Part shown: positions 52,545-61,946 of the stretch, piece by piece
How positions within the stretch are numbered: the first letter of the stretch is position 1
How the letters are laid out: each line of letters begins with the position of its first letter
DNA from: Ga0074139 sp046336825
GTDB lineage: Bacteria > Bdellovibrionota > Bdellovibrionia > Bdellovibrionales > Bdellovibrionaceae
NCBI GenBank assembly: GCA_046336825.1
Contig: JBKDFX010000097.1
Span: 14,346 to 78,345, forward strand
Direction: 5' to 3'
DNA length: 64,000 nucleotides
Notes under the pieces: model-generated
The model's database searches: none
Seen by the model: the letters and a program-made list of their open reading frames with translations, nothing else
What the model was told of the DNA's origin: nothing
Translations under genes and position numbers: made by a program

Positions 52545-52975
52545 TATGACTTTCCTAAAAGTTTTTGAGTCAATGCCATTACTATCTGAGGGACTTCTTG
52601 CTTAAGCTTTGTTTCTGCGCTCTGGACAGAGTCTTTAATTTTAAGCCTATTTTCTTCGGCCAACTTAGAGGCTTCTTTTCTTGCCACCGCAATGGCTTTT
52701 TCATTTTCTTCAGCGGCAGATTGCCTGGCAGACTTATAAATGTCTTGAATGTCTGAATTAACTTTTCTAGCGGTCTGCTCATATCGGCTGTAGAGTTCCA
52801 CCGATTTTTTTTCCAAATCAGCAGCCAAATCCTCTGATCCTTTTGTCTGGTTTTCTCTATTAAGAGCCGCATCTGTATATGGTTTAAACACATACGTCGC
52901 CAAATATGTGATGGTAAATATAAACAGAGCAAATTGAACAAAGAACGTCCAATTAAAACCTAATTGTTCAAGCAT
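52544..52975 (-). CDS. ATP synthase b' subunit
   Basis: 143 residues: membrane helix (WTFFVQFALFIFTITYLATY) then a long charged helix. Short b-type subunit paired with the longer one next door, so the stalk is probably a b/b' heterodimer. The a and c subunits, normally in the same or a nearby operon, are not in this window. Confidence 0.85.
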   Translation of the reverse strand: MLEQLGFNWTFFVQFALFIFTITYLATYVFKPYTDAALNRENQTKGSEDLAADLEKKSVELYSRYEQTARKVNSDIQDIYKSARQSAAEENEKAIAVARKEASKLAEENRLKIKDSVQSAETKLKQEVPQIVMALTQKLLGKS

Positions 52976-53043
52976 AGTTTCCCTCGAAGCTGGGAATTAT
53001 CATTTCATTTTAACTGGGGTCAAGTTGTAATGTTTTAAGGCGC

Positions 53044-53382
53044 TTACGCTCTGGGCATATGAGAAGCGCCCTCAAACACCACGCCCTCTTCGATTTTTAA
53101 GCTTGGGCTTGTGACCGTTCCTTTGAAAGTGGCTGGTGGCTGCATAACGACCTTGGTTTTTGCAAACAAGTTACCCTCTACGTGGCCACTTAAAAAAATG
53201 GTGTCGGCCTCGATTTGTGCAACGACATGTGCACCGCTATTTATGATGAGGGTGTCGTTAGTGAAAATTTCCCCTTTGAAATGACCGCCAATCTGAACGG
53301 TTCCTTCAAAAGTTAATTTCCCTTCAAATGAAGCTCCAGCATCGAGCAAGGCCGTTACTTGATTGTCTACCGCACTAGCCAA
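53044..53382 (-). CDS. Bactofilin
   Basis: 112 residues with the bactofilin beta-helix pattern of hydrophobic repeats (GASFEGKLTFEGTVQIGGHF, KGEIFTNDTLIINSGAHV, IEADTIFLSGHVEGNLFA). Self-assembling cytoskeletal scaffold. Start is TTG 53382, preceded by a strong GGAGG at 5 bp; no ATG is available. Directly after the parB stop (no gap), so co-transcribed with parAB; in some bacteria bactofilins place the Par system. Confidence 0.9.
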   Translation of the reverse strand: MASAVDNQVTALLDAGASFEGKLTFEGTVQIGGHFKGEIFTNDTLIINSGAHVVAQIEADTIFLSGHVEGNLFAKTKVVMQPPATFKGTVTSPSLKIEEGVVFEGASHMPRA

Positions 53383-54363
53383 TTAGGCCTCCCTAATTTT
53401 ATCAACAAGGCCCGACAGTTCTTCATCACTGTAAAAGTGGATGTTTACTTTGCCTTTGCCTAATTTATAATCAATGCTCACCTTTGTCCCAAGAATTTTT
53501 TGCAACTCGTCTGAGAGGCCCAGTATAAGCCTATCCGTTACGGTCGATTCTGCTTTTGTCTGATCATGGCCCCCATTTAGATCGGCGAGATCAGTTGCGA
53601 TCATGGTCTCTAATTTTCTTACAGAGGTTTGATCCGCGACGATTAAATCTGCAAATTTTTTCTGTTTAATGGGGTCACTAACACTAAGCAGAACCTTTGC
53701 GTGGCCCTGGCTTATTTTTCCTTCCTGTAAAAACTTTCTAACTTCAAGTGGTAGCTTGAGTAGCCGAAGAGAGTTGGCGACTGTTGCTCTCTCTTTTCCA
53801 ACGCGATCCGCTATCTGCTCTTGAGTTAATGAAAACTCTTGCTGCAGCCTTTGATATCCTTCTGCTTCTTCAATGGCATTTAGATCCTCTCGCTGAAGGT
53901 TTTCAATAAGTGATAGTTCTAAGGTTTTTTGGTTTGTGTATTGTCTAATTAGGACGGGGACTTCATGAAGGCCCGCTTGCTGTGCAGCTCTCCAGCGCCT
54001 TTCTCCGGCCACAATCTCAAAACTTCCTGAGCCTGTAGGGCGCACGATTAGCGGCTGCAGTATTCCATGCTCCTTAATTGAGTTTGCCAATTCCTGTAGA
54101 GATTCTTTTTCAAAGCTTTTTCTGGGCTGATAAACTCCGCCCTTTAATTTCTCAATACTTAAGGTCCAAACTTTATCCTGGGGGGAGCCGACATCCGACC
54201 CTGCCTGAGATGGCACTGTTTGTATAGGTGCGGCTAGCGGAGCAACTGTTTTTGGAGCCGCAGAAGGATTAACGTCTGACTGGGCATCTCCACTTAACAA
54301 TGAGCCTAGACCGCGCCCAAGGCCCTTTCTTTTGTTTTGGTTTTCATTAATTAATTCAGACAT
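53383..54363 (-). CDS. parB: Chromosome partitioning protein ParB (CTPase)
   Basis: 326 residues. An N-terminal ParA-interacting tip (KGLGRGLGSLL), the ParB/Srx CTPase region (YQPRKSF, SIKEHGILQPLIVRPTGSG, AGERRWRAAQQAGL, LSLIENLQREDLNAIEEA), an HTH for parS binding (ERATVANSLRLLKLP, ISQGHAKVLL) and a C-terminal dimerisation domain. Binds parS and spreads to load SMC. Overlaps parA by 8 bp. Confidence 0.96.
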   Translation of the reverse strand: MSELINENQNKRKGLGRGLGSLLSGDAQSDVNPSAAPKTVAPLAAPIQTVPSQAGSDVGSPQDKVWTLSIEKLKGGVYQPRKSFEKESLQELANSIKEHGILQPLIVRPTGSGSFEIVAGERRWRAAQQAGLHEVPVLIRQYTNQKTLELSLIENLQREDLNAIEEAEGYQRLQQEFSLTQEQIADRVGKERATVANSLRLLKLPLEVRKFLQEGKISQGHAKVLLSVSDPIKQKKFADLIVADQTSVRKLETMIATDLADLNGGHDQTKAESTVTDRLILGLSDELQKILGTKVSIDYKLGKGKVNIHFYSDEELSGLVDKIREA

Positions 54364-55162
54364 TTAAATCGCCCATTTCGTGAGTTTGTTTTTTTCCCTC
54401 GGTTCTAGAAATGACTTCTTTTGCCAGCTCTAGGTAGGTTGAGGCACCAATAGATTTGGGATCATAGTCTAGTATTGAAACTCCATGACTTGGGGCCTCG
54501 GAAAGTCTGACATTTCTAGGAATTATCGCTTTGAAAACCTTTTCTCCAAAGTGCGATTGAATTTCAGTTACCACATCGTGGCTTAGGTTATTTCGCTTAT
54601 CGAACATGGTTAAAACAATTCCTTCGATATGAAGGTTCGGATTCAGACTCTTTTTAACCAACCCGGCCGTGTTTAGAAGCTGACTTAAACCTTCAAGCGC
54701 ATAGTATTCACACTGAAGGGGCACTAAAAACGAATCCGCTGATGTCAGAGCATTCAAAGTGAGAAGCCCCAAGCTTGGCGGACAGTCTATTAATATATAG
54801 TCAAATTTACTCTTTATTTGCTCAATTGCTTCCTTGAGACGATATTCACGCCTTGGAAAGTCAACAAGTTCAATTTCAGCCCCAACCAAGTCGGGATTTG
54901 CAGTGGATACGTATAGTTTTGTACCCGGAACAGGCACCATGGCCTCAGAAAGTGTCTTTTCACCAATTAAGACGTGGTAACTGTTGGATTCCTGAGTAGC
55001 ATATCTTTTAATACCCAATCCACTTGAGGCATTACCTTGTGGGTCCAGGTCAATTAATAGAACCGCTTTTCCCATTTTTGAAAGCGCTGAACTCAAATTT
55101 ACCGAAGTTGTTGTTTTTCCAACTCCCCCTTTTTGATTAGCGATACAGATCACCTTAGCCAT
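54356..55162 (-). CDS. parA: Chromosome partitioning ATPase ParA
   Basis: 268 residues from the chosen ATG at 55162, which follows AAGGAG at 6 bp and yields the normal start MAKVICIANQKGGVGKTTTS with deviant Walker A KGGVGKTT. The longer frame to 55198 has no such site. Walker B region YILIDCPPSLGLLTLNAL. Drives segregation of ParB-parS. Confidence 0.96.
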   Translation of the reverse strand: MAKVICIANQKGGVGKTTTSVNLSSALSKMGKAVLLIDLDPQGNASSGLGIKRYATQESNSYHVLIGEKTLSEAMVPVPGTKLYVSTANPDLVGAEIELVDFPRREYRLKEAIEQIKSKFDYILIDCPPSLGLLTLNALTSADSFLVPLQCEYYALEGLSQLLNTAGLVKKSLNPNLHIEGIVLTMFDKRNNLSHDVVTEIQSHFGEKVFKAIIPRNVRLSEAPSHGVSILDYDPKSIGASTYLELAKEVISRTEGKKQTHEMGDLNV

Positions 55163-55245
55163 GAAGTTCTCCTTGCCGGATATAAAAGACGATTCCACTC
55201 ACAATAGGCAACAAAATTAATTCTTTTGCTTAATTCAGGTCTAAA

Positions 55246-55764
55246 ATGTGCCGATGTTCCACGTGGAACATGCTTAGATTTATTTTTTTTCTAGCAATTT
55301 TAGTTTTAACAGGTCTTTTGGGCTGCAAAAAAGCGGATCCAAATGCCTACACGAATGATCCCATACTCAAGGACTACCAGTCACAACTACAGGCGACTCA
55401 AACAATGCTTGAAGATAGCAAAAAAAAGCTTGAGGAGGAAGAGAAAGAGTTAAGAAATAGCCCTCCACAAAGTGGCCAAGCTGCTGTTCATAGAAAAAAA
55501 CGAGAAGAGCAGGTTGACCGGCTATCCAAGCTCACTCAACAGGCCACCTATTGGCAGGTCAGGATTGAGAGTCGCGCGAAGGAAGCTCAGCTTGAGTATT
55601 TAAAATACTTTAAAGAGGGAAAAACTTGGCCAGATGAAAATGCAGTCAGTAGCTACCATGCGCAAAAAAGGCTGCGATTGAATAAGCTGCAATGGGATCA
55701 AAAGACAAGAATAAGCGAAATGAAAGAGATGAATAATCAAAAATCCACCACAAAGGGTAACTAA
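55246..55764 (+). CDS. Small predicted lipoprotein with coiled coil, between parA and rsmG
   Basis: 172 residues. Lipobox LTGLLGC with a short charged n-region; the mature part is highly charged and coiled-coil-like (LEDSKKKLEEEEKELRNS, KKREEQVDRLSKLTQQ). No family recognised. Two starts are possible: ATG 55246 with AGGT at 6 bp, or ATG 55270 directly at the signal peptide but with a poor site. If the first is used, codons 4-9 are written by the parS site; if the second, the parS site ends on the first base of the start codon. It reads opposite to parAB and may be controlled by ParB. Confidence 0.7.
   Translation: MCRCSTWNMLRFIFFLAILVLTGLLGCKKADPNAYTNDPILKDYQSQLQATQTMLEDSKKKLEEEEKELRNSPPQSGQAAVHRKKREEQVDRLSKLTQQATYWQVRIESRAKEAQLEYLKYFKEGKTWPDENAVSSYHAQKRLRLNKLQWDQKTRISEMKEMNNQKSTTKGN
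55255..55270. other. parS centromere site 1 (perfect)
   Basis: TGTTCCACGTGGAACA, a perfect 16-bp palindrome identical to the ParB-binding parS consensus known in many bacteria. It lies 92 bp in front of parA and overlaps the 5' end of the lipoprotein gene. Confidence 0.95.
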
Positions 55765-55784
55765 TGGCAAGTATCCACCATGAA

Positions 55785-55800
55785 TGTTCCACGTAGAACA
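55785..55800. other. parS centromere site 2 (one mismatch)
   Basis: TGTTCCACGTAGAACA, one base (G to A at position 11) from the perfect site. It is flanked by CCATGA and TCATGG (55778-55807), which lengthen the palindrome. It lies between the lipoprotein and rsmG stops. Confidence 0.85.
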
Positions 55801-55834
55801 CTCATGGTTAGTAAGACTACCTATGAAATAATGA

Positions 55835-56500
55835 TTAAGAGATTTTTTCGGTCTTAACTATGGCAAAACGAACTTCACCAATGGGTAGTCGATACTCACT
55901 AACCAAACCAGGCGACCAAACAGAGCAAAGCTGAGAGGGAATATCAGCCACCTCCATTCCCCAGTTCTCACTTTTCATATGATAGAGAGTGCCACCCTGA
56001 GCCACACATTTACGCGCAGATAAGATAAGTTTTGAGATATTTGACACTCCGCGACTAACGGCAACAGAAATTGATCCCACCGGTAAAGACTCAATGGTGG
56101 ATTGAATCAGCTTAACATTTTTCAAACCAAGCGAAGCGACGCAATCTGTTAAGAAATTGATTTTATTTGCATCTTGATCAACAAGAACAAACTTAGTGTT
56201 TGGGTATAAAATTGCCCCAACAAGACCTGGAAAGCCAGCGCCCACTCCGAGATCGTAGATTTCGGAAATAGTACTCTTGTCCGAAAAAATCAAACGAAGG
56301 GCTAATATAGAGTCCGCAAAAAACATAGCATCTACGAAGGGCATCGATTTAGGAGAAATGGACTGATGAGTTCGATTCGATTTAATGAGAATATCAAAGA
56401 AACTTTTGAGTGAAGCCGATTTGTCTTTGGGAATGTCAGAAAACCAAGTTTCAATGCGCCAATTCGGCTGGGGAACCACTGCTGCTGATGAGTCGCTCAT
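55835..56500 (-). CDS. rsmG: 16S rRNA (guanine527-N7)-methyltransferase RsmG
   Basis: 221 residues. SAM-dependent fold with DLGVGAGFPGLVGAILYP, VLVDQDANKINFL and the VAVSRGV family segment. Methylates G527 of 16S rRNA. The start ATG at 56500 has AAGGAG 8 bp before it; this site sits inside the end of mnmG, so the two genes overlap by 50 bp in different frames. Confidence 0.94.
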   Translation of the reverse strand: MSDSSAAVVPQPNWRIETWFSDIPKDKSASLKSFFDILIKSNRTHQSISPKSMPFVDAMFFADSILALRLIFSDKSTISEIYDLGVGAGFPGLVGAILYPNTKFVLVDQDANKINFLTDCVASLGLKNVKLIQSTIESLPVGSISVAVSRGVSNISKLILSARKCVAQGGTLYHMKSENWGMEVADIPSQLCSVWSPGLVSEYRLPIGEVRFAIVKTEKIS

Positions 56501-58370
56501 TAGATATCTCCTTAGGTTTTCCAGAACCTTTTAAAAATATCATAATGGCCTGAACGGCTGAAGGATTTACTCCGCTGATGCGCTGAGCTTGGCCCAAAGT
56601 ATGAGGTTTAACTTTAGAAAGTTTGTCGATCTCTTCATTTGAAAGACCCTTAATTAAAGAAAAGTCTAGGTTGTCAGGTATATGAAGTTCTTCAAACTTT
56701 TTCATTTGATTGATAAGTTCCATCTGCCTCTTTACATATCCAGAATATTTAACTTCAATTTCAACTGCATCACAAACAACGGGATCAGAATCAATATCAA
56801 ATCCCAAATCATTAATTATGGCCGGGGTCACTTCATTGCGACGCAAAAACTCCTCAAGAGTTAAGGATTTATTCATCTGAACAAGGCCCATAGAGGAAAG
56901 CTTTTCTTGAACTGACTGGTTCGGATAAATCTTTGTTTGAACAAGATGTGCATGAAGCGATTTTCTTCTGGCTTGAATAGAGCCGAGAACTTCAAGATCA
57001 GATGTGCGCAAAAGTCCAATCTTATGAGAAATTTCAGAAAGTCGATCAATGGCATTATCTTCTCTTAAAACTAACCTGTGCTCAGCGCGAGATGTAAACA
57101 TGCGGTAGGGCTCAAGGGTGCCTTTAGTAACCAAATCATCAATTAATACACCAATATAGGCTTCATCGCGATTTAATATAAACTTATCTTTATTTAATAT
57201 TTTATGAGCACAGTTAATACCCGCAACAAGTCCCTGAACTGCTGCCTCTTCATAGCCACTTGTGCCGTTGATTTGACCCGCGAGATATAAGTTCTCAATA
57301 GTTCGTGTTTCAAGGGTATGCTTAATCTGAGTTGGCTCAACAAAATCATACTCAACAGCATAACCAAACCTGGCCACATTAACAGATTCAAGACCCGGAA
57401 TAGTCTTTAAGAAATCAAGCTGAATGTTTTCAGGAAGACTGGTTGAAATACCCTGTAAGTAAATTAAGTCCGTGTTAAGGCCTTCGGGCTCAAGAAAGGT
57501 TTGGTGACTGTCACGATCAGCAAAACGAGAAATTTTATCTTCAATGCTTGGGCAATAACGGGGGCCTGTGCCCTCAATAATACCACAGTACATTGGAGAT
57601 TTATCAAGATTCTTTCTAATAATATCATGGGTGGCCTCAGTTGTTCGCGAAAGAAAGCAGGCCACCTGAGGCAAAACAAAATCTTTTGAAGAACGAAAAG
57701 AAAAGGGGAAAAATTTATTGTCTCCCCATTGCTCAATGGTTTTAGACCAATCAATGCTATTTTTAAAAAGCCGTGGTGGGGTACCTGTTTTGAGCCTGCG
57801 AACTGTAAAACCAAAACTTTTAAGTTGATCGGAAAGGCCCACTGAAGCCGCATCACCAACTCTACCGCCAGGAGTTTGATTGAGACCAATATGCATGACA
57901 CCGTTTAAAAAAGTACCCGCCGTGATAATGACAGATCTAGAGGTAATAGCAGACCCATCTTTTAAGATAACACCTTCGCAAGAATTATTATTTAAAATTA
58001 AACTTTTAACTTCGCCACATTTAAGGGTTAGCCCTGGCTGATTTGAAACTGCCCGGAGCATTTCTCGAGAGTATAAATCTTTATCGTTTTGAACACGTGT
58101 TCCTCTAACGGCAGGGCCTTTGGAGGAATTTAAACGTTTGAATTGAATGCAAGTTTTGTCTGCCGTAAGCCCCATCTGGCCACCAAGAACGTCAAGCTCT
58201 CGAACCATGTGTCCCTTAGCAAGTCCACCAATAGATGGATTGCAGCTCATATAACCCACGCGATCGGTATTTGTCGTTATCAGAAGGGTTGATAAACCTA
58301 GCCTTGCGTTGGCCAAAGAGGCTTCAATTCCTGCGTGCCCAGCTCCGACTACAATGACATCAAAATTCAT
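56451..58370 (-). CDS. mnmG: tRNA uridine-5-carboxymethylaminomethyl modification enzyme MnmG
   Basis: 639 residues. FAD-binding GxGxxG (VVGAGHAGIEASLANARLGL), CNPSIGGLAKGHMVREL, the catalytic-centre GRVGDAASVGL, and SGYEEAAVQGLVAG. With MnmE it makes the cmnm5U34 modification of several tRNAs. One bp after mnmE. Confidence 0.97.
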   Translation of the reverse strand: MNFDVIVVGAGHAGIEASLANARLGLSTLLITTNTDRVGYMSCNPSIGGLAKGHMVRELDVLGGQMGLTADKTCIQFKRLNSSKGPAVRGTRVQNDKDLYSREMLRAVSNQPGLTLKCGEVKSLILNNNSCEGVILKDGSAITSRSVIITAGTFLNGVMHIGLNQTPGGRVGDAASVGLSDQLKSFGFTVRRLKTGTPPRLFKNSIDWSKTIEQWGDNKFFPFSFRSSKDFVLPQVACFLSRTTEATHDIIRKNLDKSPMYCGIIEGTGPRYCPSIEDKISRFADRDSHQTFLEPEGLNTDLIYLQGISTSLPENIQLDFLKTIPGLESVNVARFGYAVEYDFVEPTQIKHTLETRTIENLYLAGQINGTSGYEEAAVQGLVAGINCAHKILNKDKFILNRDEAYIGVLIDDLVTKGTLEPYRMFTSRAEHRLVLREDNAIDRLSEISHKIGLLRTSDLEVLGSIQARRKSLHAHLVQTKIYPNQSVQEKLSSMGLVQMNKSLTLEEFLRRNEVTPAIINDLGFDIDSDPVVCDAVEIEVKYSGYVKRQMELINQMKKFEELHIPDNLDFSLIKGLSNEEIDKLSKVKPHTLGQAQRISGVNPSAVQAIMIFLKGSGKPKEISNERLISSSGSPAELAH

Positions 58371-58371
58371 A

Positions 58372-59781
58372 TTACTTACCTATACAAAACTCTTTAAAAA
58401 CACGATCCATTATTTGATCATCAAAATGTTTGCCAAGAATTAGTTGAAGACACATGAGTGCTTCTTTTAGGTCTAAGCTAACAAGTTCTGGACCCATACC
58501 AGACTTTAAAGACTTTAAGGAGTCCGCAATTTTATTTGCAGCCACCGAAAGACCTTCAAAATGACGAGAGTTGGAAAGTAGGGCCTCGTGCCCAGTTTGA
58601 ACTTCTCCAATTAAATTTTCGTAAACCAACTGTAGAACCAACTCTGGGCTAGAAGTATCAAAGGTAGAACAAAACAGCACTTCTTGATCAGAAAATTTAT
58701 GATCTGAGTGTACAATTTTCAATTTAGAATCTGCTAGACTGGAAGATGGCAAGAGGTCAGATTTGTTTCCAATTAAAATAACCTTAGTTTTAATGCGACT
58801 TAACATTTCGAAGTCAATTTCAGTAAGTCCAAGAGTGGAATCGAAAACAAACAATACTAGATCGGCTTTTAAAGCGGCCTCAAAGGACCTCTGTATGCCA
58901 ATCTTTTCAACTTTATCGTCAGATGTTTTTCTAATGCCTGCCGTATCTAAAAAAACAAACTTTTGACCCATGTACACGATTTCTTCAGATACAATATCGC
59001 GAGTAGTACCTGCGATGTCTGTCACAATTGATCGCTCATAACCTAGCAGGCGATTGAGAAGGCTGGATTTTCCAACGTTGGGTTGGCCCAAAATGGCAAT
59101 TTGGACTCCATCGCGAATCATTCTACCCTTTTGATAGGTAGACAAAAGGATTTGAGATTCCTCTAAGCATTCATTGAGCTTATCTAAAAGTACGGCAGGA
59201 CTTACAGTTTCAAGACCTTCGGTTGAAAAATCAATACTGGCCTCAATATGAGCTAAACACCAAGTGAGTTTATCCTCTATGGATAAGATTTTTTGGGAAA
59301 CTCCGCCAATAAGCTGTCTAAGTGAAATCTCAGCACTTCTTTTAGATCGACTCTCTATAAGGCTGAGAATTGCTTCAGCTTGTATAAGATCTAATTTACC
59401 ATTCATAAAAGCGCGAAATGTGAACTCGCCGGGAAGAGCGGTGCTTGCACCGTTCCTAATCAGTTCCTGTAATATCCTGTCACAAATTGTTGGGTTGCCA
59501 TGGCAAGAGATTTCAACAGTTTCTTCCCCAGTAAAGGATTTCCCCTTGGAGAAGTAAGTGAAGAGACACTGATCAATTTTAGAATTATCTAATATTGAAT
59601 TAAAAAAGGCTAAATAAGCGTGATGCGAGACAGGGGCTTCGGGAAGAAGTTGAGCAGATTTTCGCACAAGTAGAAAACATCCTTCTCCACTTATGCGAAT
59701 CACCGAAATTCCGCCGAATCCAGGCGGAGTAGAGACAGCGCAAATAATTAGGTTTTCGCGGTCCCCACTAAATAAGCTCAT
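58372..59781 (-). CDS. mnmE: tRNA modification GTPase MnmE
   Basis: 469 residues. N-terminal tetrahydrofolate-binding domain (STPPGFGGISVIRISG), the G domain with GQPNVGKSS, DIAGTTRD, FLDTAG and GNKSD, and the C-terminal CxGK motif (EFCIGK). Partner of MnmG. Two bp after jag. Confidence 0.97.
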   Translation of the reverse strand: MSLFSGDRENLIICAVSTPPGFGGISVIRISGEGCFLLVRKSAQLLPEAPVSHHAYLAFFNSILDNSKIDQCLFTYFSKGKSFTGEETVEISCHGNPTICDRILQELIRNGASTALPGEFTFRAFMNGKLDLIQAEAILSLIESRSKRSAEISLRQLIGGVSQKILSIEDKLTWCLAHIEASIDFSTEGLETVSPAVLLDKLNECLEESQILLSTYQKGRMIRDGVQIAILGQPNVGKSSLLNRLLGYERSIVTDIAGTTRDIVSEEIVYMGQKFVFLDTAGIRKTSDDKVEKIGIQRSFEAALKADLVLFVFDSTLGLTEIDFEMLSRIKTKVILIGNKSDLLPSSSLADSKLKIVHSDHKFSDQEVLFCSTFDTSSPELVLQLVYENLIGEVQTGHEALLSNSRHFEGLSVAANKIADSLKSLKSGMGPELVSLDLKEALMCLQLILGKHFDDQIMDRVFKEFCIGK

Positions 59782-59783
59782 TA

Positions 59784-60326
59784 TTAATCTTGAGTAGCTG
59801 ACTCAGGTTTTGAATCCTGATTCTTAGCTGGATAAATTTTAATTTTTTTAAATAGACCATCACCTAGAGATCGACTCTTAACTCGGGGGTCTTCGGCAAG
59901 GTACTGATGAACAATTTTTCTCTCTTTTGGGGGAAGAGCACGGTAGTAGACAGATCTTCCCTGCTCTAAAGCCACTTGTTTAAGTTCCTCAGCCTTTTCG
60001 ATCAAGGCCTGCTCAGTTTCTTCACGAAAACCGCCTGCGTCCACGAACACAGCAGTCTTGTCGTCGGGGAAGTTGTGTTGGATAACTCTTTTGACGATAA
60101 GCTGAATCGAGTCCAAAAGTTGACCTTTTTTTTCCTTTAAAAGCTCTTCGTCTCCACCTGAAAACTCAATGGTCATTGTTGAATCTTCATTTGTTTTTTC
60201 ATATTTGATTTCAAAATTTAAATCGAAACCACCTTTTTCTATTAAGCCTTCAAGGGTTTCAGCGGCCACACCCTCAACATTTGAAGATGCCTTTTTGCCA
60301 CCAAAAATTTTACTAAAAAACCCCAT
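59784..60326 (-). CDS. jag: Jag/KhpB-family RNA-binding protein
   Basis: 180 residues: short N-terminal Jag region (MGFFSKIFGGKKAS), a KH-like domain around residues 45-110 (AVFVDAGGFREETEQ) and an R3H domain (LPPKERKIVHQYLAEDPRVK...SLGDG). Probably binds RNA. Between yidC and mnmE as in many bacteria. Confidence 0.9.
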   Translation of the reverse strand: MGFFSKIFGGKKASSNVEGVAAETLEGLIEKGGFDLNFEIKYEKTNEDSTMTIEFSGGDEELLKEKKGQLLDSIQLIVKRVIQHNFPDDKTAVFVDAGGFREETEQALIEKAEELKQVALEQGRSVYYRALPPKERKIVHQYLAEDPRVKSRSLGDGLFKKIKIYPAKNQDSKPESATQD

Positions 60327-60335
60327 GCTATCCTC

Positions 60336-61946
60336 CTAGCTTTTCATTAGAGCCATAAACGTTTTTTGCTGAACAATGCCGAAAATGGCACTCACAACCA
60401 TATAAAGAGTCAGTCCAGCTGGTAAATACAACATAAAAACTGAAAAAATAACGGGCATCCAAACAAGAATTTTTGCCTGCATAGGATCCAGAGTGGTAGG
60501 AGTTAACTTTTGCTGAATATACATTGTTAGGCCCATTAAAATTGGCAGTACAAAAAACTTATCATGCAAACTTAAGTCAATTATCCATGCGAAGAAGGGA
60601 GCTTGATAAAGCTCAACACTCGATCCAATAACTCTGTAAAGTGCAAAAAAGATCGGAATTTGAAGTAAGATTGGCAAACAACCCGACAGCGGATTTGCAT
60701 TATTTTGCTTCATGATGCTCATCATCTCTCGGTTTAACGTCACTGGATCGTCTTTATATCGCTCTCGAATATCCGTTAACAAGGGCTGGATTTTTTGCAT
60801 TCCCTTCATAGATCGATAGGACATTAAATTAAAAGGTAAGACTATGGCTCGAACCAAAAGAGTCAGAAAAATAATTGCAAGTCCCCAGTTTCCCACAAGG
60901 GAGTGAAACCACTTCATGCTTGCTAGCATCGGTTTAGAAATAAATGCCAGCATTCCAAAATCCATGAGCTCAACAAATCTTTCATTAGCTCGCTTAAGAT
61001 TTTCAGATGATTTTGGACCAACAAAAATGAGATTCGAAAGTTCAAATTCTTTTACATTAGGAAGCTTATATTCGACCGAGTGATTGACTGTTTTAGAGTT
61101 CAAGTCAGAAGACAAAACAAGATCAGATAGGAGTTCGCTTTTATCTAAAAACCCAATGGTGAAATACTGCGTACCCAAGGAATATAAATTAATTGCTTTA
61201 ACTGTGGCGTCTAATTTTTCTTCAGTGTGAGATAAGTTAAAAAGTTCCTTTTTGTCGTTTACAAAAGTAAGAAAGTCTTGATGTTCATAGGACGGAAATA
61301 AAAAGGAGGAAGACTCAGGCTTTTGAATTCTGTCTCGACTAGCGAAGCTAATACTAGCAGTAATAGATTCAGGATTATCGATTTTAACTTTTTGCGTAAA
61401 TGAAAAACTATCTGGGTTATAAACAAGTTCTCGAGTTAGCGTCATTGAACCGACTTGAGCCTTGCCAACAAAAACTCCCTTTTCTGACTCTTCTAAATCA
61501 AACGGAATGGGTTCCCCTGTAGCTCCCCATTGCATCTCAAAAAGACCTGGTGCCAGCGGTGCCATAGAAATAGGCTGACCCTTTCGATCTGTGTATTTTT
61601 TAATTTCGAAGCCCGAAATTGCCATACCTAGGGAGTTAATTTTTATTTTTACTTTTTCATCTTCATAGCTGATTTCACGACTGGGCTTCTGAACAAATTT
61701 AATATCCGGAGAAGAGGACTTAAGTGTCTTATCAACCACTTTATCCACATTCACTTCAGAAGTAGAATTCGTTTTCTTTTCATCGCTAGTATTTGCTGTT
61801 GAATTCTCAGTTTTTTCTTTTGCTACAGGCTTATTCAGGTGGGGGTACTTATGATTGAGATACTGTTGCCAGCCCACATAAAAGGCTCCGATAATAATTA
61901 CGGCCAATAGCATTTTGGAATCAAAAATTTTGGGCTGTTGATCCAT
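60336..61946 (-). CDS. yidC: Membrane protein insertase YidC
   Basis: 536 residues, the long Gram-negative form: one N-terminal helix (MLLAVIIIGAFYVGWQQYL), a large periplasmic beta domain (about 60-310) and five C-terminal helices with FLTLLVRAIVLPFNLMSYRS, KQNNANPLSGCLPILLQIPI and the last helix PAGLTLYMVVSAIFGIVQQ. Inserts and folds inner-membrane proteins. No gap to yidD. Confidence 0.96.
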   Translation of the reverse strand: MDQQPKIFDSKMLLAVIIIGAFYVGWQQYLNHKYPHLNKPVAKEKTENSTANTSDEKKTNSTSEVNVDKVVDKTLKSSSPDIKFVQKPSREISYEDEKVKIKINSLGMAISGFEIKKYTDRKGQPISMAPLAPGLFEMQWGATGEPIPFDLEESEKGVFVGKAQVGSMTLTRELVYNPDSFSFTQKVKIDNPESITASISFASRDRIQKPESSSFLFPSYEHQDFLTFVNDKKELFNLSHTEEKLDATVKAINLYSLGTQYFTIGFLDKSELLSDLVLSSDLNSKTVNHSVEYKLPNVKEFELSNLIFVGPKSSENLKRANERFVELMDFGMLAFISKPMLASMKWFHSLVGNWGLAIIFLTLLVRAIVLPFNLMSYRSMKGMQKIQPLLTDIRERYKDDPVTLNREMMSIMKQNNANPLSGCLPILLQIPIFFALYRVIGSSVELYQAPFFAWIIDLSLHDKFFVLPILMGLTMYIQQKLTPTTLDPMQAKILVWMPVIFSVFMLYLPAGLTLYMVVSAIFGIVQQKTFMALMKS

